From positions 1-60,364 of the forward strand of contig NZ_UFQQ01000029.1 of assembly GCF_900218015.1 (NCBI RefSeq): a stretch of DNA of 60,364 nt, written 5' to 3'. The position numbers and the translations under genes are program-made. Under the pieces are notes generated by a model. That model was not told the DNA's origin. It searched no databases and saw only the letters and a program-made list of their open reading frames with translations. This DNA comes from Rhodopseudomonas pentothenatexigens. Lineage in GTDB: Bacteria; Pseudomonadota; Alphaproteobacteria; Rhizobiales; Xanthobacteraceae. This document shows positions 37,108 to 47,913 of this stretch, one piece after another (within the stretch, counting starts at the first letter, position 1; the number at the start of each line of letters is the position of its first letter).

Positions 37108-37998
37108 CTAACCGCCCGCCTCTAGCCGTCGGATGATGTCGTCGAGCTGATCGAGATCGGCGTAGCGGATCTGGACCGCGCCGGCGCCGTCGTGATCGTC
37201 GATCGTCACCTTCATGCCGAGCGCGTCGCTCAGGCGTTTCTCGAGCGCCAGGGTGTCGGCGTCCTTCGCCGATTTCACGCTCGCGGCAGCGCGCGGCTTC
37301 TGCGGCTTGCGCTCCGGCACACCCTCTTCATGGGCGAGCGCCTCGGTCTGCCGGACGTTGAGACCTTCGGCGACGATCCGCTTGGCGATCGCCGACGGAT
37401 CGGGCAGACCGATCAGGGCGCGGGCGTGGCCGGCGGTGAGCTCGCCCGAGGCGATCAATGCCTTGACGTCGTCGGGCAGCTTGATCAGCCGCATCATGTT
37501 GGCGACGTGGCTGCGGCTCTTGCCGACGATCTTGGCGATCTCCTCCTGACTGCGTTTGAACTCGGCCGCCAGCGCCTGATAGCCCTGCGCCTCTTCCAGC
37601 GGATTGAGATCCTCGCGCTGCACGTTCTCGACGATCGCGATCTCGAGTGCGAGCGCATCCGAAACATCGACCGGCACGATCGGCACTTCGTGCAGGCCGG
37701 CGCGCTGCGCCGCGCGCCAGCGACGCTCGCCGGCGATGATCTCGTAGCGATCGGCGCTGCCCTTCACCGGACGGACCACGATCGGCTGGATCACGCCATG
37801 CTGCTTGATCGAGTCGGACAGTTCACCGAGTTCGGCATCGGTGAAGGTGCGGCGCGGATTGCGCGGATTGGCCTTGATGAATTCGATCGGCACCTTGCGC
37901 TGCGCCCGCGGCCGTTCGGCCTGCGTCGCTTCACCGCCGACATCGCCGATCAGACTCGCCAGGCCGCGTCCCAGTCGCGAACGGTGCTCATCGGCCAT
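37108..37998 (-). CDS. parB: Chromosome-partitioning protein ParB
   Basis: 296-residue CTP-dependent DNA clamp that loads at parS and spreads. The N-terminal ParA-activating segment is RSRLGRGLASLIG; the CTP-binding motif GERRWR is at 90-95; the parS-reading helix-turn-helix is EEIAKIVGKSRSHVANMMRL; the C-terminal dimerisation domain ends DDIIRRLEAGG. The ATG at 37998 has GGGAG seven bases upstream. It lies downstream of parA, separated by a REP-like palindrome. Three parS sites are found 2-4 kb away. Confidence 0.96.
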   Translation of the reverse strand: MADEHRSRLGRGLASLIGDVGGEATQAERPRAQRKVPIEFIKANPRNPRRTFTDAELGELSDSIKQHGVIQPIVVRPVKGSADRYEIIAGERRWRAAQRAGLHEVPIVPVDVSDALALEIAIVENVQREDLNPLEEAQGYQALAAEFKRSQEEIAKIVGKSRSHVANMMRLIKLPDDVKALIASGELTAGHARALIGLPDPSAIAKRIVAEGLNVRQTEALAHEEGVPERKPQKPRAAASVKSAKDADTLALEKRLSDALGMKVTIDDHDGAGAVQIRYADLDQLDDIIRRLEAGG

Positions 37999-38063
37999 CG
38001 CCGGCTCCCTTGGATTCACGTCGCTACTCCGCACTGATAGAATCGAAATTGTTAGCTGTCGTC

Positions 38064-38145
38064 GTCATTGCGAGGAGGCGAAGCCGACGAAGCAATCCAG
38101 TCTTCGTCGCGTATCGCTGGATTGCTTCGCTGCGCTCGCAATGAC
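38064..38145. repeat. REP-like palindrome between parA and parB
   Basis: 82-base inverted repeat running from GTCATTGCGAGGAGGCGAAG to CGCAATGAC, with the inner arms GAAGCAATCCAG and CTGGATTGCTTC. A closely similar copy lies at 54303-54384 between hslV and hslU. It is in the 179-base spacer of the par operon and would form a stable hairpin in the parAB transcript. Confidence 0.8.
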
Positions 38146-38177
38146 AGGCTGCAGCACCGTAGCCCGCTGCCCGCACC

Positions 38178-39029
38178 TCAATGCGTGGTGCGGAGTTCGC
38201 GCTCGCGCTGAATCACTTCGGTGGCGAGCTTCAGATAAGCTTCGCTGCCGACGCATTTCAGATCGTACACCAACACCGGCTTGCCGTAGCTCGGCGCTTC
38301 CGAGATCCGGACGTTGCGCGGGATCATGGTGTCGTAGACCTTCTTGCCCATGAACTGGCGGACGTCGGCGACGACCTGACTCGACAGATTGTTGCGGCTG
38401 TCGAACATCGTCAGCACGATGCCGTGGATCGTCAGGCTTGGGTTGAGGTTGGCACGGACCTGCTCGACGGTCTGCAGCAGTTGCGACAGACCTTCGAGCG
38501 CGAAGAACTCGCACTGCAGCGGCACCAGGATCGCATCCGCCGCCGCCATCGCGTTGACGGTCAAGAGGTTCAGCGACGGCGGGCAGTCGATCAGCACGTA
38601 GGTGTAGTCGAGCGGCGGATCGATGTCCTTGTTGAGCACGCCGATCGCGTCGCGCAGCCGGAACGCACGGTCGCTGCGGTGGCCGAGCTCGAGCTCGAGG
38701 CCGGACAGATCCATCGTCGAGGCGGCGATGTGCAGCCGCGGCACCGCGGTGGCGACCACCGCATCGCGCAGCGGTGCTTCGCCCGCCAGCACGTCGTAGG
38801 TCGAAGTGTTGCGGTCGCGGCGGTCGATGCCGAGCCCGGTCGAAGCGTTGCCCTGCGGGTCGAGATCGACGATCAGCACCCGCTCGCCGATCGCGGCCAG
38901 CGCCGTGCCGAGATTGATCGCGGTGGTGGTCTTGCCGACCCCGCCCTTCTGGTTGGCGAGCGCGATGATACGCGGACGCCCGGGCTCGGAAGCCCTATCA
39001 CCTTGATATATCTCGTCAATTACGGTCAT
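38178..39029 (-). CDS. parA: Chromosome-partitioning ATPase ParA
   Basis: 283-residue Walker-type ATPase that moves ParB-parS complexes along the nucleoid. The deviant Walker A is KGGVGKTT (28-35); VDLDPQGNASTG, DCPPSLNLLTVNA and PRNVRISEAPSYGKP are characteristic of the chromosomal ParA/Soj group. The ATG at 39029 matches the short N-terminal extension seen in Alphaproteobacteria. rsmG lies 27 bases upstream in the same direction, the conserved rsmG-parA-parB order. Confidence 0.96.
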   Translation of the reverse strand: MTVIDEIYQGDRASEPGRPRIIALANQKGGVGKTTTAINLGTALAAIGERVLIVDLDPQGNASTGLGIDRRDRNTSTYDVLAGEAPLRDAVVATAVPRLHIAASTMDLSGLELELGHRSDRAFRLRDAIGVLNKDIDPPLDYTYVLIDCPPSLNLLTVNAMAAADAILVPLQCEFFALEGLSQLLQTVEQVRANLNPSLTIHGIVLTMFDSRNNLSSQVVADVRQFMGKKVYDTMIPRNVRISEAPSYGKPVLVYDLKCVGSEAYLKLATEVIQRERELRTTH

Positions 39030-39056
39030 GGCGGGTTCTTCGGCTGGTTGTGGCGG

Positions 39057-39728
39057 TTACGTGCGTCGTTCGATGTGGTCGATCTCGACGATCCAGCCCT
39101 GGCCACCGGTCACGCTGGCATGCAGCTTAGGTTGGATGTTCCAATATTTAGTAGCTTCCGTCAATTCGGCCTCTACATCTTGACCCTTCAGGAACAGCGC
39201 CTTGGTGGTTCCAGGGGTCATCAACGGGTGAGCGAAACCGATCAGCTGGTGTAGCGGAGCGACTGCGCGTGCGGTGATGCAATCGAGCGCCTGTGGGAAT
39301 CTATCCACGTTATCCCCGATGTCCGCCAGCATCACTGTGCCCGGCGCGCCGGCGACACGCAGCGCCTCGCGCAGAAACGCCGCCTTCTTGGCGATCCGCT
39401 CCACCAAGGTGACATGCCCGCCGGCATCGGCCATCGCGCAGGCCAGTACCACGCCCGGGAAGCCGCCACCCGAGCCGAAGTCGAGCCACCGCCGCGCGTC
39501 GGGTGCCAGGCCGACGAGCTGCAAGGAATCCGCGACATGCCGGGTCCAGAGCTGCGGCAGCGTCGATGGCGCGACCAGATTGGTCTTAGCCTGCCATTGC
39601 TGCAGCAGCGCCACATAGGCGTCGAGCCGCGCTTCGAGCTTCGGGGATACCGGAACGAGCTTCAGCGCCGCAGCCTTGTCGGCGGCGAGATCAGAGACCA
39701 TTGGGAGAGTCTTGGCGGCGCGCTGCAT
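39057..39728 (-). CDS. rsmG: 16S rRNA m7G527 methyltransferase RsmG
   Basis: 223-residue SAM-dependent methyltransferase (GidB). The SAM-binding motif is LDFGSGGGFPGVVLA, VERIAKKAAFLREAL follows, and ARAVAPLHQLIGFA is a conserved late segment. Loss of this enzyme gives low-level streptomycin resistance in other bacteria. The start is uncertain: ATG at 39728 (chosen), ATG at 39701 and GTG at 39743 are all in frame. It precedes parA in an operon. Confidence 0.9.
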   Translation of the reverse strand: MQRAAKTLPMVSDLAADKAAALKLVPVSPKLEARLDAYVALLQQWQAKTNLVAPSTLPQLWTRHVADSLQLVGLAPDARRWLDFGSGGGFPGVVLACAMADAGGHVTLVERIAKKAAFLREALRVAGAPGTVMLADIGDNVDRFPQALDCITARAVAPLHQLIGFAHPLMTPGTTKALFLKGQDVEAELTEATKYWNIQPKLHASVTGGQGWIVEIDHIERRT

Positions 39729-39840
39729 GAACCTGCACTGCACAGAGAGCGGCCCGAGGGCTTCTTCTGATTATATTCTCGTCGACCGATTCCGGCCACT
39801 GCCTTGCAGCAATGAATCTTCAGCCAGGATGACGTGGGCT

Positions 39841-39856
39841 CGTTTCACGTGAAACA
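39841..39856. promoter_or_regulatory. parS site 1
   Basis: CGTTTCACGTGAAACA contains the 14-base perfect palindrome GTTTCACGTGAAAC, identical to the core of the bacterial ParB-binding consensus TGTTTCACGTGAAACA. It lies between mnmG and rsmG. A small hairpin (ACAGAG/CTCTGT, 39854-39870) lies between it and the next site. Confidence 0.95.
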
Positions 39857-39875
39857 GAGCCGAACTCTGTCAGAT

Positions 39876-39891
39876 CGTTTCACGTGAAACA
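39876..39891. promoter_or_regulatory. parS site 2
   Basis: CGTTTCACGTGAAACA again, 35 bases from the first site and just beyond the mnmG stop codon. The two sites lie on nearly the same helical face. The match to the ParB consensus is 15 of 16 bases. Confidence 0.95.
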
Positions 39892-39894
39892 TGC

Positions 39895-41763
39895 CTAGCT
39901 GACCGAAGGCCGTTTGCGCTGCTCTCGTCGCAGATAGGCCGCCAGAATTCCCAGCGCGGCCGGCGTGATGCCATCGAGACGACCCGCCTGCCCTACGGTC
40001 TGAGGACGGTGCCGTTCGAGCCGGGTGCGAGCTTCGTTCGAGAGCCCGGGAACCTCGGCGTAGTCGACATCCGTGAGCCGCAGGCTTTCGTCCCGGCGGA
40101 AAGCTGCGACGTCGGCGGTCTGCCGCTCCAGATAGACGTGATATTTGGCGTCGATCTCGACATGGATGGCAATCTGGGAATCGACCGTCCCGAGCTCCGG
40201 CCAGATCGCGCAGACTTGCGGCCACTCGATCTCCGGGTAGGACAGCAGGTCGAATGCCGAACGGCGCTGGCCGTCGCGATTGAGCGACAGCCCGTGCTTG
40301 GCCGCCTCGTTGGGGGTGATCGACAGCGACTGGGCGAGCGCTTTCGCCTCCGCCAGCGCCGCCATCTTGGTCCGATGGAATACCGCCCGCTCGGCCCCGA
40401 CACATCCCAGCATCAGACCCTTGTGGGTCAGCCGCTGGTCGGCGTTGTCGGCGCGCAGCGTCAGGCGGTATTCGGCGCGCGAGGTGAACATCCGGTACGG
40501 CTCGGTAATGCCGCGGGTCACCAGATCGTCGATCATCACCCCGAGATAGCCGTCGGCGCGGTCGAACACCACGAGGTCGCTCCCCCCGGCGGCGAGCCCG
40601 GCATTGAGGCCGGCGACCAGCCCCTGAGCCGCCGCTTCTTCGTAGCCGGTAGTGCCGTTGATCTGCCCGGCCAGGAACAAACCACGCAGCCGCCTAGTCT
40701 GCAGTGTCGGTTCCAGCTCGCGCGGGTCGACATGGTCGTATTCGATCGCATAGCCGGGGCGGAGCATCTCGGTCCGCTCCAACCCGGGGATGGTTTTCAG
40801 GATCGCGCGCTGCACCTCTTCGGGTAGAGAGGTCGAGATTCCGTTGGGATAGACGGTCGGATCATCGAGCCCTTCCGGCTCCAGGAAGATCTGGTGGCCG
40901 TCACGGTCGCCGAACTTGACGATCTTGTCCTCGATCGACGGGCAATAGCGCGGTCCGGTCGACTGGATCTGCCCGGAATACATCGGCGAGCGGTGTACAT
41001 TGGCCCGGATCACCTCGTGGGTGGCCGGCGTCGTCCGGGTGATGCCGCATTCGATCTGCGGCGTGGTGATCGCCGGCGTCAGAACCGAAAACGGCTCCGC
41101 CGGATCGTCGCCGGGCTGCATTTCCACCGCACCCCAGTCGATAGTCCGGCCATCGAGCCGGGGCGGAGTGCCGGTTTTGAGCCGGCCGAGCGCAAAGCCG
41201 AGCGCTTCGAACGAGCCCGAGAGCCCCATTGCCGGCGCTTCGTCGATCCGGCCGGCCGGCCAACTTCGCTCGCCGAGGTGGATCAGACCGCGCAGGAACG
41301 TCCCGGTGGTGATGACAACGGCAGCGGCCGCAAGTTCACGGCCGTCGCCGAGACGAATTCCGGTCACGCGACCGTCTCGCCACAGCAATGCGTCGGCCTC
41401 CCCATCGATCACCGAGAGGTTCGCAGTGGCACGGATCGCGGCCTGCATCGCGGCCGCATACAGCTTGCGATCGGCCTGCGCCCGGGGGCCGCGGACGGCC
41501 GGACCTTTGCGGCGGTTGAGCATTCGGAACTGAATGCCTCCGGCATCGGCGACCCGGCCCATCAGGCCGTCGAGAGCATCGACTTCGCGGACCAGATGGC
41601 CTTTGCCGAGCCCGCCGATCGCCGGATTGCAGGACATCGCCCCGATGGTCGCAAAGCGATGGGTGACCAGCGCGGTAGCCGCACCGATCCGGGCAGCCGC
41701 AGCCGCCGCTTCGCAGCCGGCGTGGCCGCCGCCGATGACGATGACGTCGAAAGAATTGCGCAT
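39895..41763 (-). CDS. mnmG: tRNA uridine 5-carboxymethylaminomethyl modification enzyme MnmG (GidA)
   Basis: 622-residue FAD protein that, with MnmE, modifies the wobble uridine of several tRNAs. The FAD motif [13 protein letters not shown] starts near residue 8; [20 protein letters not shown] and [18 protein letters not shown] are diagnostic. The ATG at 41763 puts the Rossmann strand at the N-terminus. Its partner gene mnmE lies upstream on the same strand, with a parS site in the 152-base gap. The mnmE-mnmG-rsmG-parA-parB order is conserved near origins. Confidence 0.96.
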   Translation of the reverse strand: MRNSFDVIVIGGGHAGCEAAAAAARIGAATALVTHRFATIGAMSCNPAIGGLGKGHLVREVDALDGLMGRVADAGGIQFRMLNRRKGPAVRGPRAQADRKLYAAAMQAAIRATANLSVIDGEADALLWRDGRVTGIRLGDGRELAAAAVVITTGTFLRGLIHLGERSWPAGRIDEAPAMGLSGSFEALGFALGRLKTGTPPRLDGRTIDWGAVEMQPGDDPAEPFSVLTPAITTPQIECGITRTTPATHEVIRANVHRSPMYSGQIQSTGPRYCPSIEDKIVKFGDRDGHQIFLEPEGLDDPTVYPNGISTSLPEEVQRAILKTIPGLERTEMLRPGYAIEYDHVDPRELEPTLQTRRLRGLFLAGQINGTTGYEEAAAQGLVAGLNAGLAAGGSDLVVFDRADGYLGVMIDDLVTRGITEPYRMFTSRAEYRLTLRADNADQRLTHKGLMLGCVGAERAVFHRTKMAALAEAKALAQSLSITPNEAAKHGLSLNRDGQRRSAFDLLSYPEIEWPQVCAIWPELGTVDSQIAIHVEIDAKYHVYLERQTADVAAFRRDESLRLTDVDYAEVPGLSNEARTRLERHRPQTVGQAGRLDGITPAALGILAAYLRREQRKRPSVS

Positions 41764-41841
41764 GGTGGGGTTGTAGCTCAGCTCCGAGGAGCTTTGAAGG
41801 CGACTCGTACCGATCTCGGTACCCGGCAAACCTCACCGCGA

Positions 41842-41857
41842 TGTTTCACGTGAAACA
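41842..41857. promoter_or_regulatory. parS site 3
   Basis: TGTTTCACGTGAAACA, a perfect 16-of-16 match to the ParB-binding consensus, located between mnmE and mnmG about 2 kb from the other pair. Confidence 0.97.
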
Positions 41858-41915
41858 GGGGCGAGAGATCGCCGGATCATGGTTAAGCAACCCTTACCGT
41901 CGGACGCCGCGCGAC

Positions 41916-43238
41916 CTATTTGCCGATGCAGAACCGGCCAAAGATCTCGCCGAGAACGTCCTCGACGTCGACGCGTCCGAGCAACCGGCCCAGACTGTGA
42001 GCCGCGGCCCGCAGCTCCTCGGCCAGGATCTCTTCCGCCAGACCGGGTCGAAGACTTCGCGCCAATGACGCCGCCGCATCGGCCAGCAGAGTCCGATGAC
42101 GCTCGCGGGTGATCAGCCCGGCTTCCGCGGCGCCGAAATACTGCGCCGCAAAGCGTGTCAACGCGCGCAGCAAATCCGCAACCCCCTCGCCGGTGCCCGC
42201 CGAAATCCCGAAATCAGGCCGCGAGAGGCTGCGATCCGCTCTCTCTTCGGCCAGATCGATCTTGTTTCGCACCCGCCAGATTTCCGGCCCGGCGACATCC
42301 GGGTCGGACAGGTCGACAGCCGTGCTCAGCCACAGCACCAGGTCCGCCGCCGCCGCGCGCGACCGAGCCCGCCGCACGCCCTCCTGCTCCACCGGATCGT
42401 CGCTGTCGCGCAGACCCGCAGTGTCGATCACCGTCACCGGATAGCCGTCGAGGTCGAGCTGCACCTCGATCACATCCCGGGTCGTGCCGGCATGCGGCGA
42501 CACGATCGCCACCTCACGCCGCGCCAGGCGGTTGATCAGGGTGGATTTGCCAACGTTCGGCGGGCCGGCGATCGCCACCACCATCCCGTCGCGAAGCCGT
42601 TCGCCCCGGCCCTGCTCTGCCAGGACCTCCGCAATCTCCGCCGACAGCGCGGCGATCTTGGCGCGCGCCGGCCCGATCAGTTCATCCGCGACGTCGCCTT
42701 CGTCGGAGAAGTCGATTCCGGCTTCGACCAGCGCCAGCGCTTCGATGATCTGGTCCCGCCATCGTCGCGCCCGATCACCGAGCACGCCGCGTAGCTGGCG
42801 CAGCGCCTGACGCCGCTGCGCGTCGGTGTCCGCATGGATCAGATCGTCGAGCCCTTCGGCTTCGGTCAGGTCGAGCTTGCCGTTCTCGAACGCCCGCCGG
42901 GTGAATTCGCCCGGCTCAGCCGGCCGCACATCTTGCAACGACGACAGCGTCTTGATCAGCGCCGCCGCCACCGCGCGGCTGCCGTGGATGTGCAGCTCGG
43001 CGACGTCTTCGCCGGTAGCCGACGCCGGTCCCGGAAACCACAGTGCCACGCCGTCATCGATCATCTCGCCGACGGCGTCCCGGAGATCACAACGCACAGC
43101 ACGCCGCGGCGGCGGCAGCGATCCGGTCAGCACCCTCAGCACGTCTCCGGCCCGCGGCCCGGAGACCCGCACGATCGCGATCGCCGACGGCAGCGCTCCG
43201 GTGGCGAGGGCAAAGATGGTCTGGTCGCTCGGATGCAT
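41916..43238 (-). CDS. mnmE: tRNA modification GTPase MnmE (TrmE)
   Basis: 440-residue GTPase partner of MnmG. The N-terminal tetrahydrofolate-binding domain (residues 1-120, with HIHGSRAV and [20 protein letters not shown]) precedes a helical domain interrupted by the G domain: G1 GPPNVGKST (225-233), G3 DTAG (272-275), G4 NKID. The C-terminus FCIGK carries the catalytic-site cysteine. The ATG at 43238 is chosen; ATGs farther upstream lie in the rho terminator region. Confidence 0.95.
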   Translation of the reverse strand: MHPSDQTIFALATGALPSAIAIVRVSGPRAGDVLRVLTGSLPPPRRAVRCDLRDAVGEMIDDGVALWFPGPASATGEDVAELHIHGSRAVAAALIKTLSSLQDVRPAEPGEFTRRAFENGKLDLTEAEGLDDLIHADTDAQRRQALRQLRGVLGDRARRWRDQIIEALALVEAGIDFSDEGDVADELIGPARAKIAALSAEIAEVLAEQGRGERLRDGMVVAIAGPPNVGKSTLINRLARREVAIVSPHAGTTRDVIEVQLDLDGYPVTVIDTAGLRDSDDPVEQEGVRRARSRAAAADLVLWLSTAVDLSDPDVAGPEIWRVRNKIDLAEERADRSLSRPDFGISAGTGEGVADLLRALTRFAAQYFGAAEAGLITRERHRTLLADAAASLARSLRPGLAEEILAEELRAAAHSLGRLLGRVDVEDVLGEIFGRFCIGK

Positions 43239-43273
43239 GGCGCTGTCTTGCCGAGGCGCCATTCCGAACGCAA

Positions 43274-43302
43274 ACAAAAAGGGCGCCCCGCGGGACGCCC
43301 TT
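43274..43302 (-). terminator. Rho-independent terminator downstream of rho
   Basis: On the minus strand AAGGGCG, a GC-rich centre and CGCCCTT form a hairpin followed by TTTTTG. It starts about 24 bases after the rho stop and lies 36 bases before the mnmE start, so it separates the two genes. Confidence 0.88.
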
Positions 43303-43325
43303 GATGGCCGGTTTGTTCGACTCGC

Positions 43326-44591
<1,266 letters not shown>

Positions 44592-44784
44592 GGGGGTGGT
44601 CCTGTGGAAACGAGACTGGGGGATTCGTCAGCGGAAGAAAAAGCGGAGGGAAATGACAGAGGTCCGCAGGTCTTCAGGTCGACTTGAGCAAGGAAGGTGC
44701 GGGAGGTTTCAGACCCGATGCGGCGGCCGGTCCAAAAGGATCCAGATCGCAACCACATTCGCCTGCTTTAGGTGGGACAACGCG

Positions 44785-44813
44785 ACTATAGGAAATCCGT
44801 CGCAATCACGCAA
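44785..44813 (-). promoter_or_regulatory. Probable housekeeping promoter of rho
   Basis: On the minus strand TTGCGT and TATAGT are separated by exactly 17 bases. Transcription would begin about 185 bases before the rho ATG. The hexamers are close to the sigma-70 consensus. The 255 bases between rho and hemJ contain no other recognisable signal. Confidence 0.55.
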
Positions 44814-44846
44814 GACGATCCCGTTACTGGATAGGGATTTGCCGCC

Positions 44847-45287
44847 TCAGAACGGTTTGACGATGACGAAGATCACCGCCGCAACCATGAGAACAGTCGG
44901 TATCTCGTTGATAACGCGATAGAATTTGTGCGACCGCGTATTCCGGTCTGCGGCAAAATCGCGCACGTAGCGGCCCAGCATCAGGTGGATGATGGTCATC
45001 AGCACCACCGCGGCGAGCTTGCCGTGAAACCAGCCCGAGGCGAAGTAGTCCTGCTCCCAGGCGATGGCGAGGCCGGCGACCCAGGCGACCAGCATCGCCG
45101 GATTCATGATCGCCCGGTACAGCCGCCGCTCCATGATCTTGAACGTCTCGGACTGCTTCGATCCGACCTCTGCGGTGCAATGGTAGACGAACAGCCGCGG
45201 CATATACAGCATGCCGGCCATCCATGAGATCACCGCGACCACATGCAAAGTCTTAACCCAGGGATAGATATAGACCCACTCGATCAT
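44847..45287 (-). CDS. hemJ: Protoporphyrinogen oxidase HemJ
   Basis: 146-residue inner-membrane protein with four hydrophobic segments. It converts protoporphyrinogen IX to protoporphyrin IX in heme and chlorophyll synthesis. The conserved histidine lies in WVKTLHVVAVISWMAGMLYM, followed by PRLFVYH and a late FYRVINEIPTVLM. The ATG at 45287 puts that helix at the N-terminus. Rho is downstream on the same strand. In many Rhizobiales hemE would be found next to it; it is not here. Confidence 0.9.
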   Translation of the reverse strand: MIEWVYIYPWVKTLHVVAVISWMAGMLYMPRLFVYHCTAEVGSKQSETFKIMERRLYRAIMNPAMLVAWVAGLAIAWEQDYFASGWFHGKLAAVVLMTIIHLMLGRYVRDFAADRNTRSHKFYRVINEIPTVLMVAAVIFVIVKPF

Positions 45288-45739
45288 TGATCTTCCACTC
45301 GACCGTGCCGCGAATCGCAAACTGGATCCGGAACGCAGACCCCGCATCGCGCGTTGATCGAATGCTCGAATGCGGAGCTTTCCGCAAGCGCGTCCCTTCT
45401 CATCAATATTTATAGATTCTTAAGGTTTGAGTCTAAGTGGCCGTGGATTTGACTCATCCAACGGCATTCGCGCGTTGTCCCGCGTCCGCCCACATTTGCA
45501 CAATCGTCCCCAACGCCGGCCGTCCTGATTGCGCTTCGAAAGATCAGAGGGTTGCGCCGGTTCGTCGCCGCATTACCGAGAGACAAATCCACATTCACCC
45601 GCTAACCTCGAAGCCATCCCGAACAGCTCTTCTCACCCGACGCCTGTGAAGAAAATGCCGGGTTATCCCGGCCGCGACGGTCGCGGCGCCGCTTTGGTGC
45701 GGTTCTCGCCCCGTTGTTCACAGGATACACAGGGGCACG
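45288..45739. other. Candidate chromosomal replication origin (gene-free gap)
   Basis: No gene fits these 452 bases. They lie between hemJ/rho and the PPDK-regulator/maf genes, where oriC sits in Caulobacter and several Rhizobiales. An AT-rich patch at 45401-45425 (CATCAATATTTATAGATTCT) is striking in this GC-rich DNA and could be the unwinding element; it also resembles an IHF site. DnaA-like boxes are imperfect: TTGTTCACA (45714), GGATACACA (45723), AAATCCACA (45585) and TTATCC (45663). ParS sites lie 4-6 kb away. The divergent promoters of hemJ and the PPDK-regulator gene must also be here. Confidence 0.5.
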
Positions 45740-46579
45740 ATGCTCACCGACGGCAGCTATTTTCACCTTCATCTGGTCTCCGACTCCACCGGCGAAACCC
45801 TGATCACGGTGTCGCGTGCGGTGACGGCGCAGTACGCCAACATCACCCCGGTCGAGCACGTCTATCCTTTGGTGCGCAGTCAGAAGCAGCTCGATCGCGT
45901 GCTGCAGGAAATCGAGGAGGCGCCCGGCATCGTGCTGTTCACGCTGCTGGAGACCGAGCTGGTCAACCGGCTCGAGGCGAAGTGTCAGGAGATCAACAGC
46001 CCGAGCCTGTCGATCATCGGGCCGGTGATGCAATTGTTCGAAGCCTATCTGGGTGCTTCGACGATGGGACGGGTCGGCGCGCAGCACACCCTCAACGCCG
46101 AGTATTTCCAGCGCATCGACGCGCTGAACTATTCGATGATGCACGACGACGGCCAGCACGTCGAAGGGCTGGAAGAAGCCGACGTGGTGCTGGTCGGTGT
46201 CTCGCGCACCTCCAAGACGCCGACCTCGATCTATCTGGCCAATCGCGGCATCCGCACCGCCAACGTGCCGCTGGTCGCCGGCATTCCGATTCCCCACCAG
46301 CTCGAGACCTTGAAGAAGCCGCTGGTGGTCAGCCTGCATGCCTCGCCGGAACGGCTGATCCAGGTGCGGCAGAACCGGCTTCTCAGTCTCGGCGCCGGTG
46401 CCGGCAACGACTCCTATATCGATCGCCAGGCGGTGACCGACGAGGTGCTGCTGGCGCGCAAGCTCAGCGCCAAATATGGCTGGTCGCTGCTCGACGTCAC
46501 CCGCCGGTCGATCGAAGAAACGGCGGCGGCGATCATGAAGCTGCTTGCCGACCGGCAGCGCCAAAGGGTGCCGGAATGA
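45740..46579 (+). CDS. PPDK regulatory protein / bifunctional kinase-phosphorylase (DUF299 family)
   Basis: 279-residue regulator of the PSRP family, which uses ADP to phosphorylate and phosphate to dephosphorylate pyruvate phosphate dikinase or PEP synthase. It has the N-terminal [13 protein letters not shown] signature and the P-loop-like [11 protein letters not shown] (153-163). The family gene symbol ppsR is avoided because the same symbol names an unrelated photosynthesis repressor in this group. Its stop overlaps the maf start by ATGA, so the two are coupled. Confidence 0.93.
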   Translation: MLTDGSYFHLHLVSDSTGETLITVSRAVTAQYANITPVEHVYPLVRSQKQLDRVLQEIEEAPGIVLFTLLETELVNRLEAKCQEINSPSLSIIGPVMQLFEAYLGASTMGRVGAQHTLNAEYFQRIDALNYSMMHDDGQHVEGLEEADVVLVGVSRTSKTPTSIYLANRGIRTANVPLVAGIPIPHQLETLKKPLVVSLHASPERLIQVRQNRLLSLGAGAGNDSYIDRQAVTDEVLLARKLSAKYGWSLLDVTRRSIEETAAAIMKLLADRQRQRVPE

Positions 46580-47184
46580 CACTGTGGCTCGGGCCGCAGC
46601 CCTTGGTGCTCGCTTCGCAGAGCAGTGCCCGGAAGACTGTGCTGGCCAATGCCGGAATTCCGTTCGAGGCGATTCCGGCCGAGATCGACGAACGCGGGAT
46701 TGCGGCGGCGTCCGGCATTGCCGCGCCCGGCGCGATCGCCGCTTTGCTGGCCGAGCAGAAGGCGGCGTTCGTCAGCAATCACCACCCCGGACGACTGGTG
46801 CTCGGCGCCGACCAGACACTGGCGCTCGGCGCGCGCAGCTTCAACAAGCCTGCCGATCGGGCGGCCGCCGCCAAACAACTCCGTGAATTGGCCGGCCGGC
46901 GCCATGAACTGCACTCCGCGGTCGCGGTGGTGCGCAACGGCATCACGCTGTTCTCCGACGTGTCGATCGCGCGGATGACGATGCGGCCGCTGACCGACGC
47001 GGAAATCGAGGCCTATCTCGACATCGTCGGCGACAAGGCCACCGCCAGCGTCGGCGCCTATCAGATCGAAGGCCTCGGGGTACATCTGTTCGACGGCATC
47101 CACGGCGATCATTTCACCATCCTGGGCCTGCCGCTGTTGCCGTTGCTCGGTTTTCTGCGTAGCCAGAACCTGATGGCGGTCTGA
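46576..47184 (+). CDS. maf: Maf-like nucleotide pyrophosphatase
   Basis: 202-residue house-cleaning pyrophosphatase acting on non-canonical or modified nucleotides. It shows the N-terminal [18 protein letters not shown] motif, catalytic Asp in LGADQTL, and the late [11 protein letters not shown] with FDGIHGD. The ATG overlaps the upstream stop codon. aroE, which commonly follows maf in Rhizobiales, is absent; coaE begins after a 94-base gap. Confidence 0.92.
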   Translation: MTLWLGPQPLVLASQSSARKTVLANAGIPFEAIPAEIDERGIAAASGIAAPGAIAALLAEQKAAFVSNHHPGRLVLGADQTLALGARSFNKPADRAAAAKQLRELAGRRHELHSAVAVVRNGITLFSDVSIARMTMRPLTDAEIEAYLDIVGDKATASVGAYQIEGLGVHLFDGIHGDHFTILGLPLLPLLGFLRSQNLMAV

Positions 47185-47278
47185 CGCGCGAGCGACGACC
47201 AAACAACAAGCGAGCCTCAGACCGATCATCATCGGGGCTGAAACGACTCGCGCCGAAGATGAAGACGGAGGCGACGGA

Positions 47279-47878
47279 ATGCTGGTGCTCGGACTGACCG
47301 GTTCGATCGGGATGGGCAAATCGACCACCGCCAAGCTGTTCGCCGAAGCGGGCGTGCCGGTCTACGACGCCGACGCCACTGTGCATAAGATCTACGAGAA
47401 CGAGGCGGTGCCGGCGATCGAAGCGGCGTTTCCCGGCACCACGGTCGCCGGCAAGGTCGATCGCGCGCTGCTGTCGGCCAAGGTGGTACATGATCCGGCC
47501 GCGATGAAGCGGCTCGAAGGAATCGTGCACCCGATGCTGCGCGCCCATCATCAGCAGTTTCTCGACGATGCCGAATCCTCCGGTGCTCCGGTCGCGGTGG
47601 TCGATGTGCCGCTATTGTTCGAAACCGGCGGCGAAAAGCGCGTCGATGCGGTGGTGGTGGTGACGACCTCGCCGGAGGTGCAGCGCGAACGGATTCTCGC
47701 GCGCGACAACATGACCCCCGACAAGCTCGATGCCATCCTGGCCCGGCAGATGCCCGATGCCGAGAAGCGCAAGCGCGCGGATTTCGTGGTGGATACCTCC
47801 AACGGACTCGACCCGGTGCGGCTTCAGATCCGCGAAATCCTCGAGGCCGCTGCTAAAATGCCACGCCGGCGCGACTGA
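47279..47878 (+). CDS. coaE: Dephospho-CoA kinase
   Basis: 199-residue P-loop kinase catalysing the last step of coenzyme A synthesis. Walker A is GSIGMGKST (8-16), followed by [11 protein letters not shown]; the lid region includes [20 protein letters not shown]. An ATG preceded by GGAGGCGACGG is convincing. dnaQ begins 35 bases downstream. The window also contains coaA, the first enzyme of the pathway, near its right end. Confidence 0.94.
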   Translation: MLVLGLTGSIGMGKSTTAKLFAEAGVPVYDADATVHKIYENEAVPAIEAAFPGTTVAGKVDRALLSAKVVHDPAAMKRLEGIVHPMLRAHHQQFLDDAESSGAPVAVVDVPLLFETGGEKRVDAVVVVTTSPEVQRERILARDNMTPDKLDAILARQMPDAEKRKRADFVVDTSNGLDPVRLQIREILEAAAKMPRRRD

Positions 47879-47913
47879 TTCGCGCGGCAACGAACACAGC
47901 CTGATCAGAAGCG

